A stretch of DNA of 64,000 bases from Flagellimonas lutaonensis (GCF_000963865.1 NZ_CP011071.1:2298501-2362500), one strand, 5' to 3'; shown: positions 41,901 to 51,480, counted from the first letter of the stretch. Notes: a model not told the origin generated them from the letters alone. Numbers and translations: made by a program.

Positions 41901-43913
41901 TTATTCTTCTACCTTGCTCTTGTCCTCTTCGTTTTCGGTTGTTTCCTCTTTTTTGGCTTCATGTCCGTTCACAGTTGCCGGTTCTTGGTCATCTTCTTTG
42001 TCAAAGGGCCGCTTACCGAATATTTTTTCGAGGTCGTCCTTAAAAATAACCTCTTTTTCTAAAAGCCGTTCGGCCAATTCGGTCAACTTGTCCTTGTTAT
42101 CTTCCAAAAGTTTAATGGCGCGTTGGTATTGGGACTCAATAATCTTTGAAATCTCTTGGTCGATTTTCTGGGCTGTCTCTTCGCTATAGGGCTTGGTGAA
42201 GCCGTACTCGTTCTGGCCCGATGAATCGTAATAGGTAATATTGCCCAGTTTTTCGTTCAACCCGTAGATGGTGACCATGGCACGTGCTTGTTTTGTCACC
42301 TTTTCAAGGTCGCTAAGGGCACCGGTGGAGATTTTGTTGAAAACCACCTTTTCAGCGGCACGGCCGCCCATGGTGGCACACATTTCGTCAAGCATCTGCT
42401 CAGGTCTCACGATCAGTCGCTCTTCGGGCAAGTACCAGGCAGCACCCAAAGATTGACCACGGGGCACAATGGTAACCTTTACCAAGGGGGCTGCGTGTTC
42501 GAGCATCCAACTGACAGTGGCATGGCCCGCTTCGTGGTAGGCAATGGTCTTTTTCTCATCTGGGGTGATGATCTTGTTCTTTTTCTCCAAACCACCCACA
42601 ATTCTATCAACGGCATCTAAAAAGTCTTGTTTGGTTACGGCTTTTTTCTCTTTTCTGGCTGCTATCAACGCCGCTTCGTTACAGACATTGGCAATATCGG
42701 CGCCTGAAAAGCCCGGGGTCTGCTTGGCCAAAAAGTCAAGGTCCAGGGTCTCTGCGGTTTTAATGGGTCGAAGATGCACCTCAAAAATTTCTTTTCGTTC
42801 GCGCAGGTCTGGCAGGTCTACATATATCTGCCGATCGAAACGACCGGCACGCATCAACGCTTTATCCAACACATCGGCACGGTTGGTGGCCGCCAGAACT
42901 ATTACGTTGGTATTGGTGCCAAAACCGTCCATTTCGGTCAACAGTTGGTTTAGGGTGTTTTCACGCTCGTCATTGGATCCGGTGAAGTTGTTCTTGCCCC
43001 TGGCACGGCCGATGGCATCGATTTCATCGATAAAGATGATAGCGGGTGATTTGTCTTTGGCCTGCTTGAAAAGGTCACGTACCCTTGAAGCACCCACACC
43101 TACAAACATCTCTACAAAATCAGAACCCGAAAGCGAGAAGAAAGGCACTTTGGCCTCACCGGCCACAGCCTTTGCCAAAAGGGTCTTACCTGTTCCTGGG
43201 GGGCCTACCAATAGGGCACCCTTCGGAATCTTACCTCCCAAAGAGGTGTATTTATCCGGATTTTTCAAGAACTCGACAATCTCTTGCACCTCTTCTTTGG
43301 CCCCTTCAAGGCCGGCTACATCTTTGAACGATGTGCGCGTATCGGTCTTTTCATCAAAAAGCTTGGCCTTTGATTTACCGATGTTGAAAATCTGCCCGCC
43401 GGCACCGCCTCCGGCACCGCTCGACATCCTGCGCATCAGGTAGATCCAAATACCGATGATAAGGGCGAAGGGCAAGAGTGAGAGCAACAAATCTCCCAGA
43501 ATATTCGATTCGGTATCAAAATCGACAATGGTGTCGAGATTGTTCTCTTTTTTGATTTCGTTGATATCGTTCTCAAAGTTCTGTAGGTCGCCATAATCAA
43601 GAACATATTGCGGCACCGCCCCAGAAGACGGCAACATGGGCTTGTCGGCCACATCTCTATGTACTTCTTTTTGGAGTGCTTCCTCGGTCAAAAAGACCTT
43701 TGCCTGCCCCGCATTTCTAATAATGACTATCTTGGCGATATCGCCATTTCTAAGGTATTCTTGAAGCTCTGATGTGGTCGTTTTTTTAGTGGTTGAGAAC
43801 GTGCTACCGCTAAAAAATTGGAAGCCCAAAATAAGGGCGATAATCACACCATAGACCCACCATGAACTGAATCTTGGTTTCTTGGGGGTATTTTGATTGT
43901 TTTCTTTTGACAT
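41901..43913 (-). CDS. ftsH: ATP-dependent zinc metalloprotease FtsH
   Basis: 670 residues. Membrane helices at about 19-35 and 130-152, a periplasmic domain between them, AAA domain with Walker A VGPPGTGKT, Walker B IIFIDEIDAIGR and SRH ATNRADVLDKALMRAGRFDR, and protease domain with zinc HEAGH and third ligand Asp in TGALSDLEK. A long acidic C-terminal tail. Degrades unstable and misassembled membrane proteins, often LpxC. Between rsfS and the LUD-domain gene. Confidence 0.97.
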   Translation of the reverse strand: MSKENNQNTPKKPRFSSWWVYGVIIALILGFQFFSGSTFSTTKKTTTSELQEYLRNGDIAKIVIIRNAGQAKVFLTEEALQKEVHRDVADKPMLPSSGAVPQYVLDYGDLQNFENDINEIKKENNLDTIVDFDTESNILGDLLLSLLPFALIIGIWIYLMRRMSSGAGGGAGGQIFNIGKSKAKLFDEKTDTRTSFKDVAGLEGAKEEVQEIVEFLKNPDKYTSLGGKIPKGALLVGPPGTGKTLLAKAVAGEAKVPFFSLSGSDFVEMFVGVGASRVRDLFKQAKDKSPAIIFIDEIDAIGRARGKNNFTGSNDERENTLNQLLTEMDGFGTNTNVIVLAATNRADVLDKALMRAGRFDRQIYVDLPDLRERKEIFEVHLRPIKTAETLDLDFLAKQTPGFSGADIANVCNEAALIAARKEKKAVTKQDFLDAVDRIVGGLEKKNKIITPDEKKTIAYHEAGHATVSWMLEHAAPLVKVTIVPRGQSLGAAWYLPEERLIVRPEQMLDEMCATMGGRAAEKVVFNKISTGALSDLEKVTKQARAMVTIYGLNEKLGNITYYDSSGQNEYGFTKPYSEETAQKIDQEISKIIESQYQRAIKLLEDNKDKLTELAERLLEKEVIFKDDLEKIFGKRPFDKEDDQEPATVNGHEAKKEETTENEEDKSKVEE

Positions 43914-43917
43914 CTTG

Positions 43918-44295
43918 TTATTGATTATAACTGCTTTCGACCACGGTCATCTTTGCATCGCCCCACAGACCTTCAATGTCGTAGAACTCTCTGATATGTT
44001 TTTGGAATATATGGACCACTACGTTCACATAATCCATAAGCACCCATTCGGCATTATCTGCCCCTTCAATGTGCCACGGTTTATCTTTTGATGATTTGCT
44101 TACGGTTTTTTGAATTGACGAAACAATGGCGTTGACGTGGGTATTCGAAGTTCCGTTACAGATTATGAAGTAGTCACAAACAGTGTTTTCAATTTCCCTA
44201 AGGTCGAGTAGATTTATATCAAGTCCTTTAACTTCTTCTATCCCATGTAAAATTAAGGCAATTAGCTCATCTGCGCTAGCTTTCTTTTTCTGCAT
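43918..44295 (-). CDS. rsfS: Ribosomal silencing factor
   Basis: 125 residues. RsfS/Iojap fold: INLLDLREIENTVCDYFIICNGTSNTHV, WHIEGADNAEWVLMDYVNVVVHIF and the end REFYDIEGLWGDA. Binds ribosomal protein uL14 and blocks subunit joining in poor growth. First gene of the rsfS-ftsH-LUD-cdsA-psd-ACBP operon, 4 bp before ftsH. Confidence 0.95.
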   Translation of the reverse strand: MQKKKASADELIALILHGIEEVKGLDINLLDLREIENTVCDYFIICNGTSNTHVNAIVSSIQKTVSKSSKDKPWHIEGADNAEWVLMDYVNVVVHIFQKHIREFYDIEGLWGDAKMTVVESSYNQ

Positions 44296-44314
44296 TCAAT
44301 AATTTTAATTTGTA

Positions 44315-44322
44315 CAAAGTTA
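44315..44322 (-). promoter_or_regulatory. -7 box of the rsfS-ftsH operon
   Basis: Minus-strand TAACTTTG, full match, 19 nt before the rsfS ATG. No good -33 element; the same 95-bp region must also drive birA on the other strand, where only a weak TAGGTTTT is seen. Confidence 0.55.
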
Positions 44323-44390
44323 GGTTTTTTTTGTTTTCTTGGTCTTAGGTTTTAACATATCGTTCGCTACCCATCAAACCACTGCACAAC

Positions 44391-45122
44391 ATGCAAATAA
44401 TCAAACTTGATGCCACCGACTCAACAAATCGATACCTAAAGGTGCTGGCTTTGGAAAATGAGCTGCCAGATTTCACTTTCGTAACCACCAAAGACCAACG
44501 GCAGGGTAGGGGGCAAATGGGATCGAAATGGCAATCTGAGCCCGGTAAGAATCTGACCTTTAGTGCATTGAAAAAGTTTAATAACCAACTTGCCATCGAT
44601 AACTTTACCATCAACATGGTCGTTTCACTTTCAATCATAGATGTTTTAAAAACCCATGCCATTGAAGGTTTGGCGATCAAATGGCCGAACGACATTCTGT
44701 CAGGTTCTTCAAAAATAGCGGGTATTTTGATTGAAAACATTTTGAAGGGGCCTATGACAGAATACTCGATAATCGGTGTGGGCCTGAATGTGAACCAGAC
44801 CGATTTTGGCGATTTGACTAGGGCGTCTTCCCTAAAAACGATTACAGGCCGCAACTTTGAACTTGATACTTTATTGCAAGAGTTGGTCGAAGCTTTTCAG
44901 AGGCGCTTCGGTTGGATGGAAAGGAACAACACCCTTACCATACGCAACACCTATGAAGAAGCACTGTTCAGAAAAGACAAACCTTCGACTTTCGAAGATC
45001 AAGAGGGCAATCGGTTTGTTGGTATCATCAGGGGCGTTTCTTCAGAAGGCAAGTTGTGCATAGAATCAGAGACCGACCCCATACGGTATTTCGACCTAAA
45101 GGAAGTATCGCTGTTGTACTAA
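44391..45122 (+). CDS. birA: Biotin--[acetyl-CoA carboxylase] ligase
   Basis: 243 residues. LDATDSTNRYLK start, biotin loop GRGQMGSKWQSEPGKNL, KWPNDIL and GVGLNVNQ. No N-terminal helix-turn-helix, so a ligase without repressor function. Attaches biotin to carboxyl-carrier proteins. Divergent from rsfS; last 4 bp overlap the convergent SRPBCC gene. Confidence 0.95.
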   Translation: MQIIKLDATDSTNRYLKVLALENELPDFTFVTTKDQRQGRGQMGSKWQSEPGKNLTFSALKKFNNQLAIDNFTINMVVSLSIIDVLKTHAIEGLAIKWPNDILSGSSKIAGILIENILKGPMTEYSIIGVGLNVNQTDFGDLTRASSLKTITGRNFELDTLLQELVEAFQRRFGWMERNNTLTIRNTYEEALFRKDKPSTFEDQEGNRFVGIIRGVSSEGKLCIESETDPIRYFDLKEVSLLY

Positions 45123-45511
45123 ATGTTCTGCAGATTGTCTGAAAGGGTGTTCATAAAATTGGTGATGGGCCCTTTGATCATCATCGCCATCATGGCATTG
45201 AACTCTCCTGAAAAGCTTAACATCACCTCGCTCTTGTCTGCGTTGATAGGGTAAATATCGGCGGTCAGGGTAAAGGGCAGCTTATTACTGGCAGCACCGA
45301 GAACCACTTTGTCATGGGGGTGCTTTTCTTTCATACGAAGTACGATTTCTGGCATCCCTTTTAGGGCAAACGTAAAGGTGTCATCATCTATGACTTCGAA
45401 CTTATCGATATTTTCGGGCATCAGCTGTTCAAAGTTCTTGACATCGGTCAAAAATCCAAAAACTTCCTCGTTCGATTTTTCAATTGTCTTTTTTGGTACT
45501 TCGATGTGCAT
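45119..45511 (-). CDS. SRPBCC-family protein (START/polyketide-cyclase-like fold)
   Basis: 130 residues. Starts IEVPKKTIEKSNEEVFGFLTDVKNFEQLMPENI, the helix-grip START of SRPBCC proteins; the terminal helix is AMMAMMIKGPITNFMNTLSDNL. Binds an unknown hydrophobic ligand. It follows pyrE by 3 bp on the same strand, probably in one transcript. Confidence 0.85.
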   Translation of the reverse strand: MHIEVPKKTIEKSNEEVFGFLTDVKNFEQLMPENIDKFEVIDDDTFTFALKGMPEIVLRMKEKHPHDKVVLGAASNKLPFTLTADIYPINADKSEVMLSFSGEFNAMMAMMIKGPITNFMNTLSDNLQNI

Positions 45512-45514
45512 ATA

Positions 45515-46156
45515 TCAAGGTTTCCATTGCGATGGGTCAGTTCGCCACTGCAATAAGGTTTTTAATTGTTCTTCTTTAACATAATTGGTTTCAGAGGCGA
45601 TGCCTATCAGCGTTTCATAATCAGAAAGTGTGTGAAGTTCAATACCGTTCTGCCTGAAATTCTCTATTGCCTGGTCAAAGCCATAGGTGAAAATGGCCAC
45701 CATACCTTTGATGTCGGCCTGAGCCTCTTGCAACGCCTTTACAGCGTTCAAGCTACTGTTTCCGGTGCTGATGAGGTCTTCGATGACCACCACCCTTTGA
45801 TTTGACTCTAAGTGACCTTCTATTTGATTCTTTCGCCCATGTGATTTGGGCTCTGGCCGTACGTATACAAAAGGTAGGTTCAGGGCTTCTGCAACCAAAA
45901 CACCTATGCCGATGGCACCGGTGGCCACCCCAGCAATAACATCTGGTTTTCCGTACAGCGATTCAACCTGACGCACCATTTCATCCCGTACATAATTACG
46001 TATCATCGGAAATGACAAAATGACCCGGTTGTCACAGTAGATGGGAGATTTCCACCCTGAGGCCCACGTAAACGGATTTTCGGGTCTCAACTTTATTGCA
46101 TTAATTTGCAGTAAGAGTTCGGCAGTTTTTTGAGCGCTGTTCTTGTCTAAAACCAT
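45515..46156 (-). CDS. pyrE: Orotate phosphoribosyltransferase
   Basis: 213 residues from the ATG at 46156 (MVLDKNSAQKTAELLL). FTWASGWKSPIYCDNR, GVATGAIGIGVLVAEAL, YVRPEPKSHGRKNQIEG (flexible loop) and PRPP site VVVIEDLISTGNSS. Joins orotate to PRPP in UMP synthesis. A longer in-frame reading would run through the promoter into the NUDIX gene and is rejected; the -7 box 4 nt upstream supports this start and a leaderless mRNA. Confidence 0.96.
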   Translation of the reverse strand: MVLDKNSAQKTAELLLQINAIKLRPENPFTWASGWKSPIYCDNRVILSFPMIRNYVRDEMVRQVESLYGKPDVIAGVATGAIGIGVLVAEALNLPFVYVRPEPKSHGRKNQIEGHLESNQRVVVIEDLISTGNSSLNAVKALQEAQADIKGMVAIFTYGFDQAIENFRQNGIELHTLSDYETLIGIASETNYVKEEQLKTLLQWRTDPSQWKP

Positions 46157-46160
46157 TGCG

Positions 46161-46168
46161 CAAATGTA
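46161..46168 (-). promoter_or_regulatory. -7 box of pyrE, overlapping the NUDIX start codon
   Basis: Minus-strand TACATTTG, full match, ending 4 nt before the pyrE ATG. Its complement caaatgta contains the ATG of the divergent NUDIX gene, so promoter and opposing start codon share bases. Confidence 0.65.
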
Positions 46169-46754
46169 TAAAGTTTTTGTCAATGAATCCCCACTGATAT
46201 TGACAACTAAAAAGCCGGCCAACGTCAACGGAAGCCTTTTTGAATTGGATGCCGATTCGATTCTAAAAGCCATTGAATCGCTGTCAAAAAAGAAATTGAA
46301 AAAGGCCTACATCTACGACCCCAGCGATAAGATATTAGAACACTTTAGTGCCAAGATACCCATGGTGCTGGCTGCGGGGGGGGTGGTGCGCAACAAAAAG
46401 GGCAAGATCCTCTTCATCTACAGAAACAATAGGTGGGACCTGCCCAAAGGGAAACTCGACAAGGGTGAAACAATGGAAGATGCTGCCGTAAGGGAGGTAG
46501 AGGAAGAAACTGGGGTCAAGAAACTGGTGGTTGACAAATATTTGCACACCACTTACCACATTTTTAAGCGAAATGGCAACTTTCAGTTAAAGCAGACCTA
46601 TTGGTTCGCCATGCATACCAAATATGATGGAAAGCTCAAGGCTGAAAAATTAGAGGGCATTACCAAGGTAAAATGGAAAGACCCAAAAAAAATAAAAAAA
46701 GCCCTAAAGAACTCTTATCAGAACATTCGCGAGCTGTTCGAGCTGGGCATTTGA
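46164..46754 (+). CDS. NUDIX hydrolase
   Basis: 196 residues from the ATG at 46164 (MYKVFVNESPLIL). Complete Nudix box GKLDKGETMEDAAVREVEEETGV (about residues 99-121) after an N-terminal beta domain, and FKRNGNFQLKQTYWFAMHT. Hydrolyses a nucleoside diphosphate derivative; substrate unknown. A TTG-initiated reading from 46143 would overlap pyrE. The start codons of this gene and pyrE are only 7 bp apart. It ends one base before the convergent M14 peptidase gene ends. Confidence 0.9.
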   Translation: MYKVFVNESPLILTTKKPANVNGSLFELDADSILKAIESLSKKKLKKAYIYDPSDKILEHFSAKIPMVLAAGGVVRNKKGKILFIYRNNRWDLPKGKLDKGETMEDAAVREVEEETGVKKLVVDKYLHTTYHIFKRNGNFQLKQTYWFAMHTKYDGKLKAEKLEGITKVKWKDPKKIKKALKNSYQNIRELFELGI

Positions 46755-48533
46755 TCAATTTGCCTTTAAGAAATCGGGTATTCCACCATTTTTCAATATC
46801 CTATAAATGGGATATTGTAAATGTGCTTTCTCATAATGCGGCGATTGTTTATAGACCCAATCGAGTTGGGCGTACCAATTTTGTGCAAAACTTGAGTCGG
46901 TCGCTTTCTTTTGTAAAAATAGGTTGCGCAAGCGTTCATCTTCGTGAAGCAATTTTAGGGCCGTATCTTCAAATACGTAGGGAGAAAAACCCTCTTTCTG
47001 CTGTAAGATGCTATCAAAAAAGTTCCAGTTGAAGAATGAGTCCCGCGCCTCAGGTTCAAGGGTTTCCAACAGATACCGTACCCCTGGTTGTTGGGTTGGT
47101 ACGACAATGTCGCCTTTTTTGAACGGCACCTTTTCCACCTTTTTCTCAACCTTGGTATTGTAATGCAGGTAATGCCCCTCGTAGGCATACCCGAGGGTCT
47201 GATAGTCTTTTATTCGATAGGTTTCTACCTCGAGAACCGTGTCTTGTTCCAATTCGAAAAAATCGATTTGGTTCCACTCCAACCGTTCCAAGACCCTGCG
47301 CCAAGGCTTTTTTATGATGTAGGCAAAGGGCACATCAATGGTATCCGCGGGGACAAAATGATTTTGGTAGACAACCTTTTTCGTAAAAGGCCTTTTTCGG
47401 TCGTATTTGAGCCTATTGAGCCCCGTTACCTCGCTTGTCAATGTGTCTGCTTCATACCCTTTAAAATCGAGATGGCCGACCTTAGTGGTATCAATCTGCC
47501 AGTTTAGGTGGTACTGTTCCATTTGGGGCATTGTTTCAATGGTTTCGAGCCTCATGGCCTTGATTTTTTCATGGTCGGTTTCCGCTATCCCCAACATGCT
47601 CTCCAAGAGTTCGTAAGTGCCCAAAACCCTTTTATCATAGGGTTTAAGCATATGGGTCTCGACCATCATGCCCAAAGTGTTCCATAGGGTTGTGTATCCG
47701 GTTGAATAGCGTGGGGAATCGAAAAATTGGCTAAAACCTGATTCGGGAACCCGATTGAAAACATTGACGTACGGGGTAATGTCCCAATTTTTGTTGGCCA
47801 GGTCTGCTTCGAGATCTGGCATGAGTTCTTGATGCAGGTATGCCCCCAACTTGCCGCCCAATTTGTTGTGTTGGGTGAACAAATGGGTCAAGGTATATTG
47901 GTAATCGGCACCGTTGCTGACATGGGTGTCAATAAACAGATCTGGATTTACCAAGTGAAAAATCTCTGAAAAGGTCTGTGCATTTTTCGTGTCGGCCTTT
48001 ATAAAGTCACGGTTAAGGTCGTAGTTGCGGGCATTGCCACGAAAACCATAGGAGGCCGGACCATTTTGGTTGGCCCTGGTGGTCGAATTGCGGTTTAGGG
48101 CCCCGCCCACATTGTAAATGGGGATGGTGACCACCACCACGTGCTCAGGGGAAGCTAGCTTGCCAATGGCCAGATCCCTATAAAGAAGCATGGTGGCATC
48201 TATGCCATCGCTCTCGCCAGGGTGTATGCCATTGTTGATCAAAAGGCACACCTTTTCTTTTGCCAAGCGCTGAAAATTGAAGTCGCCATCTTTGTTATAG
48301 GTGACCATATGCAACGGTAGGCCGCTATCGGTCTTGCCGATGGTCTGAATATTGATCTCAGGAAAGTCTTTGGCCAATTTTATATAGAAGTCTATGGCTT
48401 CATTATAGGTGGCCGTTTCGGTGCTGTCTGAGCTTTCGAAAGGGGTGGTATACTCGTGCACGATATCCTCTGGTTTTTGCTCACAGGCAACAACCGCCAA
48501 AAAAATCAGTGCCAATAGGCTAAAGTACTTCAT
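46755..48533 (-). CDS. M14-family carboxypeptidase-like lipoprotein
   Basis: 592 residues. Signal peptide II with lipobox VVACEQ (Cys17). Zinc ligands HPGE (GIHPGESDG, about residue 107) and His in DTHVSNG (about 195); the catalytic Glu probably in MMVETHML. The core is followed by a C-terminal beta domain of about 250 residues. Likely trims peptides at the cell surface or periplasm. Convergent with the NUDIX gene with no spacer at all. Confidence 0.88.
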   Translation of the reverse strand: MKYFSLLALIFLAVVACEQKPEDIVHEYTTPFESSDSTETATYNEAIDFYIKLAKDFPEINIQTIGKTDSGLPLHMVTYNKDGDFNFQRLAKEKVCLLINNGIHPGESDGIDATMLLYRDLAIGKLASPEHVVVVTIPIYNVGGALNRNSTTRANQNGPASYGFRGNARNYDLNRDFIKADTKNAQTFSEIFHLVNPDLFIDTHVSNGADYQYTLTHLFTQHNKLGGKLGAYLHQELMPDLEADLANKNWDITPYVNVFNRVPESGFSQFFDSPRYSTGYTTLWNTLGMMVETHMLKPYDKRVLGTYELLESMLGIAETDHEKIKAMRLETIETMPQMEQYHLNWQIDTTKVGHLDFKGYEADTLTSEVTGLNRLKYDRKRPFTKKVVYQNHFVPADTIDVPFAYIIKKPWRRVLERLEWNQIDFFELEQDTVLEVETYRIKDYQTLGYAYEGHYLHYNTKVEKKVEKVPFKKGDIVVPTQQPGVRYLLETLEPEARDSFFNWNFFDSILQQKEGFSPYVFEDTALKLLHEDERLRNLFLQKKATDSSFAQNWYAQLDWVYKQSPHYEKAHLQYPIYRILKNGGIPDFLKAN

Positions 48534-48577
48534 CGGAATTTAAGATGATGAGGTACAAAAATAGTGAATTAAAACAG

Positions 48578-48991
48578 CTAAGAGGCCAAGTCGATATGCT
48601 CGATATCCTGCGCCTCTATTTTGAATATGGGTTTGTTCTTATAGTCTATAAAATGGTGGGTGGTCTTTTTGTAGCGCAGCCATTTCTCGTAGTCTGCGGG
48701 ATCGATGGAAGAGGTTACGATATTAATGCGAATTTTTTTGGGGATGTCCAACTTCAAAAATTCCTCAAGAAATCCCCAACCATCCAAAATGGGCATATTG
48801 ATGTCTAAAAAAATCACATCGGGAAGCCCTTTTTTGGAAGTGAGACGATTGTGGATATCATCCAAGGCCTCCTTCCCGTTTTGAAATGAGGTAATATCAT
48901 CGCACTCGACCAAACATCCCAACATTTTTGAAATACCAAAAACGGTTATGGGATCATCATCAACAATATAGATGCTATTTACTGTCTTCAT
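48578..48991 (-). CDS. Single-domain response regulator (CheY/Rcp1-like)
   Basis: 137 residues from the ATG at 48991, inside the end of the kinase gene. Receiver domain: IYIVDDDPITVFG acidic pair, phospho-acceptor Asp in IFLDINMPILDGW, Ser/Thr in IVTSSID and a late lysine. No output domain, as in Rcp1-like regulators that pair with PAS kinases. An earlier in-frame ATG at 49006 is possible. Coupled to the PAS kinase by a 17-bp overlap. Confidence 0.9.
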   Translation of the reverse strand: MKTVNSIYIVDDDPITVFGISKMLGCLVECDDITSFQNGKEALDDIHNRLTSKKGLPDVIFLDINMPILDGWGFLEEFLKLDIPKKIRINIVTSSIDPADYEKWLRYKKTTHHFIDYKNKPIFKIEAQDIEHIDLAS

Positions 48992-50825
48992 TCTTGAAAA
49001 ATACATTAAAGGTAGTACCCTTGTTCAACTCACTCGTGGCCCTTATATCGCCGCCCATGGCTTCCACCTGGTTCTTGGTAATATATAGGCCTATGCCCCT
49101 CGAATCGTTATTGTCATGGAATGTTTTGTACATGCCAAACAGTTTTTCACCATTTTTGGCCATATCGATGCCCAGACCATTGTCTTCAATCGAGAATATG
49201 GTATAGTCTTTTCTTTTCGATACACTGAATCGAATGACAGGCTTTCTTTTGGGATGGCGATATTTGACCGCATTGGTTATTAGGTTCAGCAGAATACTGT
49301 CGAAATATGCAGGAACCGACCAGATGACGGTTGAATCGTGTATCTCGTTCACGATCTCAACCTCGTGTTCTTTGAGAAGCGCGGAAAGGTTCTGCTCAAT
49401 TTTGGCCAATTGCTGGTTCACGTTCAGGCGTTTTCGTTCAACATTGACATTGGTGCTGATACTCACTACCTCGTTGAGGTCTTCCAAGGTTTGCATCAGG
49501 TTGTCTGAAGCATTGGTAAGCATATCGACGATACGCTGTTTTTCGGCCTCATCTTTTTCTTGTATCAAGAAATTGAGCAGCATCGAAAAGTTTGCAGTGT
49601 GCGACCGTAGGTTATGTGAAACAATATGCGCAAAATTTATCAGTTTTTTGTTCTGTACCGCGGTAACATTGATAAGATTTCTGAGTTCGTTTTCTTTCTC
49701 TTTTAGATGGCTTATGTCCATACTAAGGCCAATAATGCCAGTCGCATTTCCATTAATGCCTAGCAGCGGAATTTTTGACGTCAAAAAAGTAGTAGCCGTT
49801 TCATCTTTTTTGATGCTCACAGTCTCTTTGCCTATAATGGGCACCAGAGTTCTCATGACCTCAATATCTTCATTTCTTGAAATCTCGGCTATGTTCTTGT
49901 CATAAAGGTCAAAATCACTTTTTCCAATAAGTTCTTCTTTGTCATGAACACCTAGGTAGTCACATTCTGCCTTGTTCACCAATATTTTGCGGGATTCCTT
50001 GTCTTTTACATACACATTGAGGGGCAGATTATCGACTAGAGTATTGAGCAATTTTTCACTCTCTTTGGTTTTAATCTCAGATTTTACCTGTTCATCTATA
50101 TCTTGAAATGTACCGATAAGACGGGTAACCTTTCCATTCTTTAAAAAGGGTTTGCCAGCTGCCAATACCCATTTTTCCCTCCCCCCGGCCGTAATTATCT
50201 GAAGTTTTTCTCTGAAGGCAACGCCTTCGACCAAAGCTTTGTGCACTAACATGGCAATGGTGTTTCGGCTGTGGCCCTGTTTATAGAATTGTATGCCAGC
50301 TTCAATCGAGGGGTCATAATCTTTGGGTACTTCATGAATAGCTTTGGTCATTTGGCACCATGTCAATTTTTCGGTGACCAAGTCGTACTCCCAAGAGCCT
50401 ACTTTGGCAATTTCTGATTGTGATTGCAATAGGGTCTGCAATCGTTCGATTTCCATTTGGTCGCCATATGATTCGCTGACATCATCGACTTGCATAATGA
50501 CCCCGACGATGTTTTCGCCCTCATCATACCATGGTAAATGGGTGTACTCTAGCCATTTTTCATTTCCCTGATTGTCAATAAAACTGGCAAGCCCTTCTTG
50601 TCGTTGTCCAAGTAGGCAGTTGTCAAGGCTTTGGAGCCATTTTTTATTCGCATGTTTTACCAATTTATGCAGGCGTTTGCCGAAGACATTTGTCTTGCAA
50701 AGGTCAAAGGTCTTGATCCAATTGTCCGAAGCGTGTACCACCTCAAAGTTCGTGTTCAGATAAACCGTGGCACTGGGCAATTGTTTGATAAGATAGCTGT
50801 AGGCAACAGATTTGGTCTCTTTCAA
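48975..50825 (-). CDS. Soluble multi-PAS sensor histidine kinase
   Basis: 616 residues without membrane segments. Three PAS domains (about residues 10-125, 140-255, 275-385), then a dimerisation helix with HIVSHNLRSHTANF (HNLR rather than HELRTP), and HATPase with NLITNAVKYRHP, DNGLGIDM and SRGIGLYIT. The HNLR type is common in flavobacterial light/redox kinases related to phytochrome-like HWE-neighbouring groups. Start is TTG at 50825; no ATG upstream. It is followed by its response regulator with overlap. Signal unknown. Confidence 0.9.
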   Translation of the reverse strand: MKETKSVAYSYLIKQLPSATVYLNTNFEVVHASDNWIKTFDLCKTNVFGKRLHKLVKHANKKWLQSLDNCLLGQRQEGLASFIDNQGNEKWLEYTHLPWYDEGENIVGVIMQVDDVSESYGDQMEIERLQTLLQSQSEIAKVGSWEYDLVTEKLTWCQMTKAIHEVPKDYDPSIEAGIQFYKQGHSRNTIAMLVHKALVEGVAFREKLQIITAGGREKWVLAAGKPFLKNGKVTRLIGTFQDIDEQVKSEIKTKESEKLLNTLVDNLPLNVYVKDKESRKILVNKAECDYLGVHDKEELIGKSDFDLYDKNIAEISRNEDIEVMRTLVPIIGKETVSIKKDETATTFLTSKIPLLGINGNATGIIGLSMDISHLKEKENELRNLINVTAVQNKKLINFAHIVSHNLRSHTANFSMLLNFLIQEKDEAEKQRIVDMLTNASDNLMQTLEDLNEVVSISTNVNVERKRLNVNQQLAKIEQNLSALLKEHEVEIVNEIHDSTVIWSVPAYFDSILLNLITNAVKYRHPKRKPVIRFSVSKRKDYTIFSIEDNGLGIDMAKNGEKLFGMYKTFHDNNDSRGIGLYITKNQVEAMGGDIRATSELNKGTTFNVFFKNEDSK

Positions 50826-50989
50826 AATCTGGGAAATTTCCTACTAAACTATAATTATATGGATTACAACAGGTATTTAATGTTGTGAATGCCCAAAATT
50901 TTGTTGTAATAGCGGGAATTTTGGATATTTCGGCAAATTGATTAACGCTATCGGGCAGTCCAAGAAAGATATTTACGAATTGATTTCCT

Positions 50990-51445
50990 CTATTTGACAA
51001 CCACGGTATCGGGCACCAAACCGGTATAGTCGCCCCCGTTGCGAATAACATCGCGAACAATTGATGAGCTAATGTACGATTTGCCCGATGAGGTCAACAA
51101 AAATACTGTCTCGATTTCAGAAAGTTTTCTATTGGTGTGTGCAATGGCCTTTTCAAATTCGAAATCCGCAGGGTTTCGCAGCCCCCTAAGAATAAAATTG
51201 GCATCCATTTTTTTGCAGAAATCAACCGTGAGTCCCTCATAGGTGAGCACCTTGATAGTCGGTTCGTCTGCAAAGGCCTCTTCGATAAAACGCTTTCGCT
51301 CGTCAAGGGAAAACATATACTGTTTATCCGTGTTGATGCCAATGGCAATGATGAGTTCATCAAAAAGGGTAATGCCCCGTTTGATGATGTCGTAATGCCC
51401 AAGGGTTATTGGGTCAAAAGATCCAGGAAAAATGGCCCTTCTCAT
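50990..51445 (-). CDS. coaD: Phosphopantetheine adenylyltransferase
   Basis: 151 residues. Nucleotidyltransferase HxGH motif in PGSFDPITLGHYDII, RGLRNPADFEFE and the ISSSIVRD motif. Penultimate step of coenzyme A synthesis. It follows ddl by 35 bp. The 164 bp between it and the PAS kinase gene hold a 9-bp inverted repeat (attacaaca 50863-50871 / tgttgtaat 50902-50910) and no gene. Confidence 0.96.
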   Translation of the reverse strand: MRRAIFPGSFDPITLGHYDIIKRGITLFDELIIAIGINTDKQYMFSLDERKRFIEEAFADEPTIKVLTYEGLTVDFCKKMDANFILRGLRNPADFEFEKAIAHTNRKLSEIETVFLLTSSGKSYISSSIVRDVIRNGGDYTGLVPDTVVVK

Positions 51446-51480
51446 GATACGGTGTTGGTTTGCTTAAATATACTCATAAA

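Noticed and set aside
42544-43443. 299-residue open frame antisense to ftsH
   Set aside because: Composition is Ser/Arg/Pro-rich as expected from the antisense of a well-conserved gene; ftsH explains the bases fully.
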